From JAENVU01 sp963765075 (GTDB lineage Bacteria > Actinomycetota > Acidimicrobiia > IMCC26256 > JAENVU01), in NCBI GenBank assembly GCA_963765075.1, contig CAVXVA010000001.1, forward strand, positions 682,001-746,000: a stretch of 64,000 bases of DNA, read 5' to 3'. Both the position numbers and the translations under genes were made by a program. The notes below the pieces were generated by a model. That model was not told the origin of the DNA. It worked only from the letters and a program-made list of their open reading frames with translations, and searched no databases. Shown here piece by piece: positions 46,026-56,522 of this stretch; the first letter of the stretch is position 1; each line of letters begins with the position of its first letter.

Positions 46026-47891
46026 ATGGTGCGGCGGCTGTCTCTGGTGGGCGGATACATCGCGGCCGGCGCCGCCCTGGTCCTCTTCGGGTGGCTGCGG
46101 AGCCAAGGCTTGCTCGCCGCGACGCCGTACTGGCTCCTGATCCTCTTCCTCGCGATCTCGTCCGCGGGCGACGCGATCGGACGGCTCCTGCAACACCGTT
46201 GGCCCGACTCGTTGACGTGTGACCGAGTGCGGCTCGCAACCGCGGCCGCGACGACGACCCTGGTGCTGTACGCGACCGGTTGGGGTTCCATGCTGGCCAT
46301 CGGGTTTGCCGTGGGCGCGACCCAGATCCTCGCCCAGACCGATCGACCCGACTGGCGATGGGCCTACGGCTGCGAGGTGCTCGCCATCGGGGCCGGCGAG
46401 TTGGCCATCCACTTCGGCATCGCTCCGACGCTGATCGACGTCGACCTCGGACATGCGGTCGCCGCCACGGGCGTTCTCTGTCTCGCCGTCGTCGTGTGGA
46501 TCGTGGGTGAGGCGTTGGTCTCCGCCCACACGAACCAACGGCTCCTGCTCCAGCGCGAGGAGAGTCTCGTCCGCCAGGCAACCCACGATCCGCTCACCGG
46601 ACTCCCGAACCGGACACTGTTCAACGATCGACTTCAGCAGGCCCTTCGTCGGCGGGCGCGCGTCGGTGGGATCGTCGCGGTCATGGTCGTCGATCTCGAC
46701 GGCTTCAAGAACATCAACGACAGTCTCGGGCATCTCGCCGGCGACGAGCTCCTTGTCGCCGTCGCCGACCGGTACCGCTCGTACCTACGCAGCTTCGACA
46801 CCGTCGCCCGCCTCGGCGGAGACGAGTTTGCGATCCTGGTCGAAGACCTCGACGAACCGGGCCAAGCCGGGCAGGTCGCGCAACGCGTGCTCGATGCGCT
46901 CGACGAACCCCTCCAACTCCCCGACCGGCTGGTCACGATCGGCGCCAGCGTGGGGATCGCGCTGACCGACCGCGCCGACACCGAGCCCCACCGGCTCCTG
47001 AGTCACGCCGACATCGCCATGTACCGAGCGAAACGCGAAGGAAAGGGCTGCTACCGCGTGTTCGAGACGGTCATGCACACGGCAGTGCTCGAACGTATGA
47101 ACCTCGAACAGGAACTCCGGATCGCGATCGCCGAGCAGCAGATCACTGCGCACTACCAACCGATCGTCGACACGCGTACGGGAACCGTCACCTCGTTCGA
47201 AGCGCTGGCCCGTTGGTCGCATCCGACCAGGGGGCTGATCCCGCCGACCGACTTCATCCCACTCGCCGAAGAGGCGGGTCTGATCACCGACATCGGTGAA
47301 GCGGTCCTTCGTCAAGCGTGCGAACAGGCCGGGCGGTGGCATGCGGAGTTTCCCGACCTCCGTCCCAACATCTCGGTCAACGCGTCAAGGCTGCAACTCG
47401 CCGACCCGCGCTTCGTCGGTCACGTCTCGGACGCGCTCGCGAGCGCCAGCCTCGACCCATCGACACTCACGCTCGAAGTCACCGAGTCGGTGCTCGCCCG
47501 GGACTCGGACCGAATCATTGCGACCCTGGATGCACTGCGTCAGACCGGGATACGCGTGGCCATCGACGACTTCGGAACTGGCTATTCCTCGTTCGCGGCA
47601 CTCGCCGACCTGCCGATCGACATCCTCAAGATCGACAAGCGCTTCATCGACAACCTGACGTGTGACCATGAAGGTCACGGATTTGTCAACGCGATCCTGC
47701 AACTCGCACAGACCCTCCGCCTCGACACCATCGCCGAGGGCGTTGAACACCAGGACCAACACTCGGCGCTCGTCGACCTCAGTTGCACCTCCGTTCAGGG
47801 CTACCTCTTCTCGCCGCCGATGACCGCCGAGGCAACCCACGATTTCCTCATGAGCTCGAGCCGGTCAGGACTCACACCGGTTCGGAATTGA
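46026..47891 (+). CDS. membrane GGDEF-EAL cyclic-di-GMP enzyme
   Basis: A 621-residue protein. The N-terminus has about six membrane helices (residues 1-170). Next is a GGDEF domain with the active loop RLGGDEFAIL and an upstream R-S-F-D inhibitory-site motif. Last is an EAL domain with SFEALARW, IDDFGTGYSS and LKIDKRFI, all catalytic and metal ligands apparently present. Both synthesis and hydrolysis of cyclic di-GMP are therefore possible; the net activity depends on a membrane signal. The ATG at 46026 is where the membrane region begins; the open frame upstream overlaps the reductase gene in another frame. Confidence 0.93.
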   Translation: MVRRLSLVGGYIAAGAALVLFGWLRSQGLLAATPYWLLILFLAISSAGDAIGRLLQHRWPDSLTCDRVRLATAAATTTLVLYATGWGSMLAIGFAVGATQILAQTDRPDWRWAYGCEVLAIGAGELAIHFGIAPTLIDVDLGHAVAATGVLCLAVVVWIVGEALVSAHTNQRLLLQREESLVRQATHDPLTGLPNRTLFNDRLQQALRRRARVGGIVAVMVVDLDGFKNINDSLGHLAGDELLVAVADRYRSYLRSFDTVARLGGDEFAILVEDLDEPGQAGQVAQRVLDALDEPLQLPDRLVTIGASVGIALTDRADTEPHRLLSHADIAMYRAKREGKGCYRVFETVMHTAVLERMNLEQELRIAIAEQQITAHYQPIVDTRTGTVTSFEALARWSHPTRGLIPPTDFIPLAEEAGLITDIGEAVLRQACEQAGRWHAEFPDLRPNISVNASRLQLADPRFVGHVSDALASASLDPSTLTLEVTESVLARDSDRIIATLDALRQTGIRVAIDDFGTGYSSFAALADLPIDILKIDKRFIDNLTCDHEGHGFVNAILQLAQTLRLDTIAEGVEHQDQHSALVDLSCTSVQGYLFSPPMTAEATHDFLMSSSRSGLTPVRN

Positions 47892-47954
47892 GCGAGCGCG
47901 ACCCACTTGAGGCGTCGCTCCCCTGGATCAGGCTTTCACCACTGACGAATCCAC

Positions 47955-50900
47955 TTACTCGGCGAAGCCCCCGGCGCCGTGGGCCTGGAGTTCGTCCAGG
48001 CGCGGCAACCAGGCGGCCATCGCGGGATGAACGCATCGGCGTCGCGCCTCGGCGATGGCGTGTGCGAAGCGGCCCGAGTCCCCGTCGGCACCGAAGCGCA
48101 GCTCCACCTCGGCCGCGTGGTACTCGACTCCGACGATCAGGGGTTCCGACTCGCGCTCGGTGAGGACGCGCCGCGCCTCATCGAACCAGTGTCTGGCGTC
48201 TTCGGGTCGGCCGTCGAGCGCGCACACCAACGCGTAGGACCACCGGGCGTCGACCTCTGGATAATCGAGGTCGGGTTCGAGCCACTTCTCCCGAACGTTG
48301 CGCTCGAGCGCGGACACGTAGCCGGCATCTCCGAGGTGCCAGGCGATCTCGACCGCGTACGACGAACGCGATCCGCGGCGTTCGGCGCCCACGCGCCGGC
48401 GCGGTCGAGCGCAGGCAACGCATCGTCGAGGATCTCCCGCGCCCGGTCGTCGAAGACCCCCGAGGACGAGCCCACGTGCCGCGGCGAGCCGCAACGCCAA
48501 CCCGGCCCACCGGGTGTCCGGCTGCTCGGAGGCCGCGAGCAGCACATCCGCGATCTCCACGCCGAGATCCACGCCACCGACGACGTCACGCAGCATCGGC
48601 ACGACCACGACCTGGAGCCACTGGTTGGACCCCGGGGCGATCCGAGGCAGCAATGCCATCGCCGCGTCCAGATGTTCGGCCGCGGCATCGAAATCGCCGA
48701 CGACGGTCTCGAGCCGTGATCGCATGGCGAGCATGAAGGCCTCCATCGCGATCAGGCCCTGCTCCCGGTTGGTCGTGGCCGCTTCATCGAGCATCTCGAT
48801 GCCGGCCCGCCACTCCCCACTGCCGAACACGCCGGCGAACGTCCGGTCGCCGAGACGCCCCCGAGCCTCCGCTCCCGACGCGGGCCGCATCGCAGAGGAA
48901 CCCGGCCCGCTGCTCCGCAGGAAGGCCGGCGAGCACCGCCCGCAGCTCGCGGTACTCGTCGTCGTCCACCGGGATCCCCGGGGTCGCCGGGTCGAAGTGA
49001 TCACGCTCACCGAGCTCGGCTTGGCGGACCAGGGCCCACGCCAGATCACGGCGCTCGTCCCGCAACCATCGTCGGGTGAGGCCGCGCCAGTCGCCAGGAC
49101 ACCGTGATGTCCTCGAGGGAGTTCGCGAGTCGGAGCAGCTCGGCGGCGAAGTCGGCGGCCGCGTCCGCGCCCTGCAAGGCCGCGAGGCCGTCGGTGGCGG
49201 ACGCGGCGTCGTCGAGCAAGGTCTCCGGGTTGGCCTGCGCGAGGAGACCGGCCTGGGCAATCCGGCATTGGACGTCGACCCCGCGCTCGTCGCCTTCTTC
49301 GAGGAGTTCTGCCGCCGTGCGGAGGGCCGCCAGTTCCTCGTGCCGGGCGTATCGCGAGGCGGCGTCGTCGGCGACCGCGAGCGTGTAGGGCACGCCGCGC
49401 TCCGCGCCCGGAATCGCGGCGCTGTGGAGATAGTGACGGGCGAGCGTCGCGGCCATCGCCGGGTCTGGAGCGCCGCGCATCTCCTTTTCGATCGCTTCGG
49501 CGATCGCCCGGTGCATGCGCACCTGCCGGCTCGGGTTCAACTCCTCGACCAGCGTGTGGCGGAACAGCGCGTGAGTGAACGCGTACCGGTCGAACTCGTC
49601 GGTCGCGCTCACGATCCGCGCGTCGAGCGCTTCGTCGATCGCGTCGAGCGCTTCGTCTTCGTCGATCTTGGTGACGATCGGCCGCGATCGCGAGCGGGAA
49701 CGACACCTCGAAGAGCGCGCCCGCGGCGAGAAGCTTGTTGGCGTCTGGGGACAAGCGGGAGAGGCGGCGGCCGATCACGTCGCGCACGCCGGCCGGGATG
49801 CTGAGCTCGGCGTCCGGCGCGGCGACCCAGACGCCGTCCTCGACCCGTAGCTGGCCTTCGTCGGCCAGATGCAGGAGCGTTTCGCGGAGGAAGAACGGGT
49901 TGCCGTCGGTCTCCGCCGCGAGCTGCTGCGGCGAACTCCGGGGGCACGGCATGGCCGGAGATGCGTTCGAGCAGGGCCTGCACGTCGTCGGACCCGAGAC
50001 CGTCGAGGGCGATGCGCGTGACCTCCACCTCGCGCTGGAGTATCCGGCAGTGCCTTGGCAAACGGATGGCGCCGGTCCAGGTCCGTCTCGCGGTACGTGC
50101 CGATCACGAGCACATGGGTCCGGGTCGCAACGCGCGGCGAGGGTGCGCAGCATGCCGACCGTCGCGTCGTCGGCCCAGTGGAGGTCCTCCACGACGAGGG
50201 CGACCGGCCCCGCATCGCTCAACCGAGTCACGATCTGACCGACCGCATCGTGGAGCCGCGCGGTCTCGGCGTCGGCCGGGACGGGGTGGGGTTCGCCCGA
50301 CGTCGGGCACGATCTCGCGGATCGCCGGCGCGAGCCGGGCAACGACGGCGGCGTCGGCGCCGAGCACCGATCGAACGCCGGCGACCGGGGTTCGTCGGGC
50401 CCAGTCGGTGATGGCCTCGGCGAATGGCGCGTACGGAACGACGTCACCGTCGTGACACCCACCGATCAACATCGTGAGACCGTCGAACTGGGCGCAGACC
50501 TCGGCCACGAGCCGGGTCTTGCCGATCCCCGGTTCGCCCGCGACGAGCACGACACCGCCGACGTCGTCGCGCGCGGCGGTCGACTCGACCGGCAAGCAGT
50601 TCACGTTCTTTGGTCCGGCCGACATAGGGTGAGCGGGTCCGGAGATCCGCGGCCCCGGCCGCGGGTTCCCACGCGACGTCGAAGGTGGGAACTGGCTTCG
50701 GTCAGGCCCTTGAGCTCCAGCTCACCAACCGGCGTCATCTCGTGGCCGCCCACGACCGCGCGCCAAGACCCGCACGACCTCGGCGACCAGGATGTGTCCG
50801 CCGTCGGCCGCTCCGCACAGTCGTGACGCCTCCACCACCGGCGTACCGAAGCAGTCGCCGTCCTCGAGGGTCACGTCACCCGCCGAGATCCCGACGCGAA

Positions 50901-51174
50901 TCGCGAGTTCGAGGCGCTCGTTGCGGGCGTGCAGATCGACCGCCCGTTGCATGGCGACGCCCGCGGCGACCGCCTCGGCCGCGCCGGCGAACATGACGAG
51001 CACACCATCGCCGAGGCCCTTGACCACGGTGCCGCCGTTCGCCTCGGCCGCATCGATGAGCGAACGGTCGTGTTCCCGGCGCACGACCTCGGCCCGTTCC
51101 TCACCGAGCTGCGAACGGAGTTCGGTCGAGCCGACGAGATCACTGACCAGGATCGTCGCGGTCTGGGTTGCCAT
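47955..51174 (-). pseudogene. class III cyclase-AAA ATPase-TPR regulator, many frameshifts
   Basis: A protein of about 1070 residues, recoverable by joining frames. The N-terminal 150 residues are a class III nucleotide cyclase homology domain with metal Asp in SDLVGST and KGLGDGVLVMF. Next is an AAA/NACHT-like ATPase with Walker A GEPGIGKTR and Walker B LVVEDLHWADD. The long helical C-terminus resembles the TPR part of MalT/LuxR-type regulators (AELLRLANSLED, REKWLEPDLDYPEVD). No LuxR HTH is seen at the end. At least eight indels break the frame. Whether the cyclase is active cannot be judged. Confidence 0.75.
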
Positions 51175-51276
51175 CGAGCTCGTCCCCGTGATCTCTCGTG
51201 TGATGCGCGCAGATGCACATGCCTATGCCTGCCGGCCCATCGCGCCTCGCGCTGAGTCAGCACGCTACCCGGCCGC

Positions 51277-52112
51277 TCAGCCTTCGCAGCCGACTCCGTC
51301 GCGGTTCCCGTCGAAGCGGTGCGGATCGGCGCCGACGACCGCGAAGCCCCGGTACGGAACATCGGCACAATCGAGATCCGGCGGTGGTGGCGGGATGCAC
51401 ACACCGGGGTAGGACGGATCACATCCTGAAGTCGCCGGCACGGTCGGCACGAGCGGAGCCGCGGGACTGCTCGTGTCGCCGGCGCAGGTCGTAGGTGACC
51501 ACAAACCGCGTCCGGCCTCGCGAGCCGAACGTTCCGCCGCGATGAACTCGGACTGATACCGGTAGGGCAGGTTGTAGGTGTACTCGTGCGCGAAGCCGTC
51601 GGCGATCATCGACTCGTTGAACATGCGACCGTCGGCCATCCAGACGTAGGCCAGCGTGCGGCCGTACCGATCCAACCGCCCCTGGCTCGCGTCGTATTCG
51701 AGGGAGACGCTCGTATTGTCGAGCAGTTGATGGGCATGGAGTGACGCCTCCCGCCCGAAGCATTGGACGGGTGTGCGCGGATCGACGGTTTCCGGGGTGT
51801 CGATCCCGATGAGGCGCAACGTCACGCCGGTCGACACCTTGATCGTGTCGCCGTCGACCACCCGGACGACGGCCATCGGACCGTCGAGGCCGGTCGGCGG
51901 GCGGTTGGGCGCCGGCGCGGTGGTCTGTCGGTGGTCGCGGTGGTCGTCGTCGAACTCGCCCGCGGTGCGCGGGAGGAAGTACTGGTGGTGGCGCGCCGCG
52001 TCGACGTCGTCGTACCCACCGTGCGACTCGGCGACGAACTCGTACAGCCGGCGGTCACGATCGTTGCGACGGACGCGACGATCATGGGCACCCGACACCG
52101 CGACATCACCAC
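51277..52112 (-). CDS. secreted thermonuclease with Excalibur domain, one frameshift
   Basis: A lipoprotein-type nuclease. In one frame the start gives a signal and lipobox VTAGC with a Thr/Ser-rich linker; the rest lies in another frame entered near 51900. The staphylococcal-nuclease fold shows VVDGDT (Ca2+ Asp), LRLIGIDTPE (Arg, Asp and Glu of the active site) and DRYGRTLAYV (second Arg). The C-terminus DLDCADVP...FDGNRDGVGCEG is an Excalibur calcium-binding motif. It should degrade extracellular DNA or RNA. ATG at 52106 or GTG at 52109/52112 is the likely start. Confidence 0.8.
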
Positions 52113-52161
52113 GGGTTCAGGATCGCACTCCTCACGCCACCATCCCGGGACCTGATCGCAC

Positions 52162-53061
52162 TCATTGCTGCTGGTCCCGACGCGGCGGCCACGGGACGAG
52201 TGCGGAGGTGCGGTTCGCGTACTCGTCGAATCCCGGGCGGCGGGCGCGGCTGCGCTCGTCGAGCATCGGGATCGACGCGGTGAGGAACATCACCACCATC
52301 GCCACCGGTCCGATCACGGTCCACCACCAGGCGGGGTCCGCCGCGAGCGCGAACAGCCACAACGACCACCAGAAGAGGATCTCGCCGAAGTAGTTGGGGT
52401 GGCGGGAGAAGCGCCACAACCCGCGGTCCATCACGGCGCCGGGTGTCTTGACGCGGACGAACCGGCGCATCTGCTCGTCGGCAACGAACTCGATCATCGA
52501 GGCGCTCAGACCGACGACCACCGCCAGTCCGTCGAGCACTCCGAGCGGTCGGTCACCCCACACGAGGGCGGGCACCAGCGACAGCGAACCGAGAAACACG
52601 ACGAACGCCGGGAACAGGTGCACCCCGCCGAGCGAGATCAACGCCTTGGGGCCCTTGGTGTAGAGGTTGAGGTACCGCCAGTCCTCGTGGTCGAGTCCCG
52701 GCCAGTCCCGCGCCCAGTTCGACGTCAACCGGATCGCCCACACGCCGACGACCACCAACGTCAGTGCGATGCGCGCGTCCGGCACCGCAGGTGTCGCCGT
52801 CCCCGCGAGCCACACCGCGGCGACGGGCGGGAGGACACTCCACCACGCGTCGAACATGGAACCGTTGTCGAGCGCGAGCGACCAGGCGTAGATCACGAGG
52901 GCGGACGCGAGGTACCCGAGGCCGAGCGCCGGTACCGGTCGGTCCGGCCCCACCACCTCGGCGACCGCCCATGCCGCACCGACCGCGGTCAGGTAGGCGA
53001 CGGTGACGATCCCCAGACTGCCCGCTTTGCCGAGCCGCGGCCCGAGCCCTCGCCCACTCAT
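52162..53061 (-). CDS. DUF1295 / steroid 5-alpha-reductase-like membrane protein
   Basis: A 299-residue polytopic membrane protein of the DUF1295 family. It has GSMFDAWWSVLP, the loop RLTSNWARDWPGLDHEDWRY, and the signature WRFSRHPNYFGEILFWWSLW near the C-terminus, which forms the NAD(P)H site in relatives. Such proteins reduce enone double bonds or methylate lipid-like substrates; the exact role here is unknown. The ATG at 53061 follows GGAGGGG; a start nine codons upstream is less likely. Confidence 0.9.
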   Translation of the reverse strand: MSGRGLGPRLGKAGSLGIVTVAYLTAVGAAWAVAEVVGPDRPVPALGLGYLASALVIYAWSLALDNGSMFDAWWSVLPPVAAVWLAGTATPAVPDARIALTLVVVGVWAIRLTSNWARDWPGLDHEDWRYLNLYTKGPKALISLGGVHLFPAFVVFLGSLSLVPALVWGDRPLGVLDGLAVVVGLSASMIEFVADEQMRRFVRVKTPGAVMDRGLWRFSRHPNYFGEILFWWSLWLFALAADPAWWWTVIGPVAMVVMFLTASIPMLDERSRARRPGFDEYANRTSALVPWPPRRDQQQ

Positions 53062-53098
53062 GTACCCCTCCGACCGTGTCGGGATCATGGCGTACCGC

Positions 53099-53278
53099 TC
53101 AGACGCACACCATCTCGTCGTCGGCCGCAGTCACGCGATCGTAGGCCCGCGCCAGGCGGCTGCGGGCCGTCTTGATCTTCTCGGTGGTGAGGTCCTCTAC
53201 GACGAGGAGGTGTCGGACCGCGTCGCTCGCCTCGACGAGTTCGCGGTGGGCGGCGACGACTTCAGTTCGGTCGAGCAC
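53099..53278 (-). CDS. small helical protein (59 aa)
   Basis: A 59-residue hypothetical reading LDRTEVVAAHRELVEASDAV... with strongly helical, charged sequence and a single Cys near the end (DEMVCV). The GTG at 53278 has a good AGAAGGAAG site; a longer frame begins at 53329 without one. No family is recognised. It lies between the DUF1295 gene and another small acidic protein, both leftward. Confidence 0.55.
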   Translation of the reverse strand: MLDRTEVVAAHRELVEASDAVRHLLVVEDLTTEKIKTARSRLARAYDRVTAADDEMVCV

Positions 53279-53353
53279 GACGTTCGACTTCCTTCTGTGC
53301 GGTGGCGGAGCCCACGTGAGGTCGCTCACATGGGCGGCGGAGGTTGGGCCGCG

Positions 53354-53575
53354 TCAATGGTCCTCGTAGTGCATGGCCGCTTCTTCGGCGGTCAATGGAT
53401 CCTCCGCTGGCTTCTCCGAGGCAATCAACTCCGCGACGTCATCAGCGAGTAGCTGGTCCGGCGCGATGAGACGTCCGTGGAGATGGGTATCACCCGGCAG
53501 CGGTTCTTCGACGACGGTGTCGTCCAGACCGAGCGACTCGGCATCCAGAATCTCGCCTTCGTCCGGCTGGTTCAT
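53354..53575 (-). CDS. small acidic protein (73 aa)
   Basis: A 73-residue very acidic protein (MNQPDEGEILDAESLGLDD ... TAEEAAMHYEDH). ATG is preceded by AAGGACC. No domain, signal or membrane segment is seen. Its composition suggests a soluble protein that may bind a basic partner or be intrinsically disordered. The next 190 bases upstream hold no evident gene. Confidence 0.6.
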   Translation of the reverse strand: MNQPDEGEILDAESLGLDDTVVEEPLPGDTHLHGRLIAPDQLLADDVAELIASEKPAEDPLTAEEAAMHYEDH

Positions 53576-53767
53576 CTTCGATGGTCCTTCGGTAGGGATC
53601 GTTGCGTGTCGCCTGAGTCTCCACGGATCCAGGCGGCGTTCCCAGAGCCGAAGGTCCCTCAGCCCGGACCGCGAGGGAGCCCGAGGGCCGCCATCAACGC
53701 CGATACCGAGCGCGATCCATCGATCACGTTGTCGGGAACCTCGTCGACGTGTTCACCACGGCGATCG

Positions 53768-54247
53768 TCATTGTTCGTCGGGTGGATTGAGATCCGTGTC
53801 CGAGCGGGCCCGGTCGATCCAATGTCGTGCGTCGAGCCGGTCGAGGAGTGGGATGTAGCGCAACTCGAGGATGAGCATGACCAGCGCGGTGACGGCGATC
53901 GCGAGCACTGCGTCGCCGGCACCCGCCAAGACGGCCGCGGCGGCCACCGCCCACATTGCCGTCGACGTCGTGAGGCCATGGAGGACTCCGCCCTGGGAGC
54001 GGAGGATCAGTCCCCCGCCGATGAAGCCGATACCGGTGATGATCCCGGCGATGAGTTTCTCGGCAGTGGTCGGGAAGGCATCGACACCAAGCGCCGTGAA
54101 GGCAGCTGCCCCGGTCGCGACGAGGGCGAACGTCCGGTCGCCGGCCGACTGGCCGCGCAGGTACCGCTCCCACCCCACCACTCCGCCGAGCAGGGCCGCG
54201 AGCGCGATCCGTCCGAACAACTCGAGGTCATGGCTCACGATGGCCAC
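53768..54247 (-). CDS. MgtC/SapB-family membrane protein
   Basis: A 159-residue protein with the four-helix MgtC core: LLGGVVGWERYLRGQSAGDRTFALV, the motif ITGIGFIGGGLIL, and TTSTAMWAVAAAAVLAG. The short form lacks the C-terminal ACT-like domain of true MgtC. Members affect membrane ATPase activity, Mg2+ starvation survival or ion balance; a role here is inferred only from family. GTG at 54247. It lies 13 bases after the CoA-binding protein gene in the same direction. Confidence 0.9.
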   Translation of the reverse strand: MAIVSHDLELFGRIALAALLGGVVGWERYLRGQSAGDRTFALVATGAAAFTALGVDAFPTTAEKLIAGIITGIGFIGGGLILRSQGGVLHGLTTSTAMWAVAAAAVLAGAGDAVLAIAVTALVMLILELRYIPLLDRLDARHWIDRARSDTDLNPPDEQ

Positions 54248-54260
54248 GCTCCGTCGGCGA

Positions 54261-54734
54261 TCACACCGTCTTGGGCACGTGGCTCCGGAAGACCACCCGC
54301 ATGATCTTGTGGGCGAAGTCGGCCGTCGGATCGAACATGAGCGGACAGCCGCCGTCGATGACGGTGACGCCGTGCTCGCGTCCGTAGGCGGCGGCCGTCG
54401 CCGACACGCTGCCGGCGCCGGGGCCCCGGTGCATCCAGACCGACTTCACGCCGAGATCCACACACTCGCGCATCGTGTCGTCGGCGATCTCGGGTCGGGT
54501 GGCGATGACCACGGCGTCGACACCGCCGGGGACGCTCTTCAGGTCGTGGTAGCAGGGCACACCTTCCACCTCGTCGGCGTTGGGGTTGATCGCGAACACC
54601 TCGTAGCCACGCTCGCGCAAGCGTTTGAAGACCGTGTTGGCCCCGTGATCTTTCGGGCTTCTCCGCGACACGCCCGTCACCGCGATCCGGCGGTTCGCCA
54701 GGAACTCGGCCGCGGCCTCCTTCATCGTCGGCAT
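54261..54734 (-). CDS. CoA-binding domain protein
   Basis: A 157-residue protein with the CoA-binding Rossmann fold (CoA_binding_2 type): RRIAVTGVSRRSPKDHGANTV, GYEVFAINPNADEVEG, and VDLGVKSVWMHRGPGAGS. These small proteins resemble the N-terminal part of succinyl-CoA synthetase alpha; function is unknown. ATG at 54734 follows GAGGGAGG. The upstream gap (54735-54948) has only weak hairpins. Confidence 0.88.
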   Translation of the reverse strand: MPTMKEAAAEFLANRRIAVTGVSRRSPKDHGANTVFKRLRERGYEVFAINPNADEVEGVPCYHDLKSVPGGVDAVVIATRPEIADDTMRECVDLGVKSVWMHRGPGAGSVSATAAAYGREHGVTVIDGGCPLMFDPTADFAHKIMRVVFRSHVPKTV

Positions 54735-54948
54735 GGGTCTACCTCCCTCTCGTCGAACATCGATACGAGTGAAGACCACCCCCACGTCCGGGAACAGGGG
54801 CCTTGGTCACCGGGAGCCTGGGCTCACCGGCTCTCGGATCCACGGCTCGTCCGACGATCGGGAACGGGACCGGAGATGCACGCGCCGGGACCTTCGGCGG
54901 TGGCGGGCCGAAGACACCTGCGGCATCGTGGGGTGACGAGGAGGACAT

Positions 54949-56499
54949 ATGGCCAGTCTCGGTGTCGCCACCGTACGTGAGCACCAGCGGGGAGTCGTCT
55001 TCCGGTTCGTCATGGTCGTCGTGGCGCTGAGCCTGCTGGCGAGCTGCCGATTCCCCGGACCGGGCCGGAACCAGCAAACGGTCGTGTACGTCGCGTCGGA
55101 GGAGAACTTCGCGAATCCCGAACGCGGCTTCGCGTCGAGCCGGCTTCCTCCGGAGCCGAGGCCGATCACCTGGGACCCGTGCGGCTCGGGCAACAACTTC
55201 ACCGCCTACAACTCCACGGAATGGACCCCACCATTGCGGCCGGAGGAGCTGCTCGCGGATCGAGCGGACGGTCGCTCGCTGGCGTTCATGCGCTACCACA
55301 TCGCGGAGTTCCGGGACGCGCCGCTGTCCGACGCCTTCCTCGCTCGCCTCGATCAGGACTTCGCCACCGCCCGTGCGGCGGGATTCAAGATCGTCCCGCG
55401 CTTCGCGTACAACTACTTCACCGGCGGACCCGACGCGTCGCTCGAACGCGTCCTCGGGCATCTCGACCAGCTCGGGCCCGTGCTCCAGGGCAACGTCGAC
55501 GTTTTGGCGTTCTTGGAGCTGGGCTTCATCGGCTGTTGGGGGGAGATGCACAACTCGAGCAACGGCCTCATCGACCCGGGAGGTCTGAACGAGGCGACGC
55601 GGACCATCCTCGAGAAAGCCTTCGCCGTCGTCCCGCGAGAGCGGATGATCGCGGTCAGGGCACCTGCATCGAAGTTCCAGTTCTTCGGGAACGAAGCCCT
55701 GGACCCGATCGCGCCACTGACCCGGGACCAGGCGTTCGACGGGTCCATCCGGGCGCGCTGGGGTCAGCACGAGGACTGTCTCGTCTGCGGTGAATGGAAC
55801 TGGGGGACGTGGCTGTCGCCCCCCGACGATCCCTTCGCGGTGCGCCGGTTCCTCCACGCCGACAACCTCTACGTCGTCCAGGGCGGAGAGGGCGGAACTC
55901 CTCAGCCGCCGCAGCCTCCGGACGCGGACCAGGACGGCTTCACGAGCGACTACGACGCGTGCCGGCGCGTCGAACCGGCTTTCGCGGACAGTCGGTGGAG
56001 CGCACTGAACGGCGGCTACCGCGCCAACACCTGGTTCGGCGCCGCCGGGGCGCGGTGGGAGGCAGAGGGCTGTCTCCCCACGATCGCCGTGCACCTGGGC
56101 TACCGCTTTCGTCTCGGGCTGGCGACGCTGCCGGTCGCGGTCCGCCGGGGGGGTCCCCTCCGCCTGGACCTCGTCGTCCACAACGACGGTTGGGCACCGC
56201 CGTACAACCCGCGCGACGTCGAGTTGGTGCTACAGAACCGCAAGACCCAGGCCGTGACCCGGCTGCCCCTCGGCGTGGACCCGCGGCTCTGGCAACCCGG
56301 GGTCACCACCGTCTCCGTCCGTCCGCAGCTTCCCGCGAAGCTCCGGCCCGGCCACTACGACGTCCTGATTGCGCTCCCGGATCCGGCAGCGTCCCTGCGC
56401 GACCGGCCCGACTACGCGATCCGCTTCGCGAATGCCGGCATGTGGGATGCACAGTGCGGGTGCAACTCGCTGCAGACGACGGTCAAGGTCTGGGGATAG
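54949..56499 (+). CDS. DUF4874/DUF4832 lipoprotein with calcium-loop insert
   Basis: A 516-residue exported protein (lipobox LLASC). The first domain (ANPERGFASS..., FMRYHIAEFRDAPL, AAGFKIVPRFAYNY, GFIGCWGEMH) is the DUF4874 TIM-barrel, glycosidase-like. After a Pro-rich linker comes PDADQDGFTSDYDAC, which looks like a thrombospondin-type-3 calcium loop. The DUF4832 beta-sandwich follows (LRLDLVVHNDGWAPPYNPRDVELVL, LRPGHYDVLIALPDP). A role in surface polysaccharide binding or hydrolysis is likely but unproven. ATG follows GAGGAGGA. Confidence 0.85.
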   Translation: MASLGVATVREHQRGVVFRFVMVVVALSLLASCRFPGPGRNQQTVVYVASEENFANPERGFASSRLPPEPRPITWDPCGSGNNFTAYNSTEWTPPLRPEELLADRADGRSLAFMRYHIAEFRDAPLSDAFLARLDQDFATARAAGFKIVPRFAYNYFTGGPDASLERVLGHLDQLGPVLQGNVDVLAFLELGFIGCWGEMHNSSNGLIDPGGLNEATRTILEKAFAVVPRERMIAVRAPASKFQFFGNEALDPIAPLTRDQAFDGSIRARWGQHEDCLVCGEWNWGTWLSPPDDPFAVRRFLHADNLYVVQGGEGGTPQPPQPPDADQDGFTSDYDACRRVEPAFADSRWSALNGGYRANTWFGAAGARWEAEGCLPTIAVHLGYRFRLGLATLPVAVRRGGPLRLDLVVHNDGWAPPYNPRDVELVLQNRKTQAVTRLPLGVDPRLWQPGVTTVSVRPQLPAKLRPGHYDVLIALPDPAASLRDRPDYAIRFANAGMWDAQCGCNSLQTTVKVWG

Positions 56500-56522
56500 A
56501 CCTCCCGGTGTGCGGTGACGCG

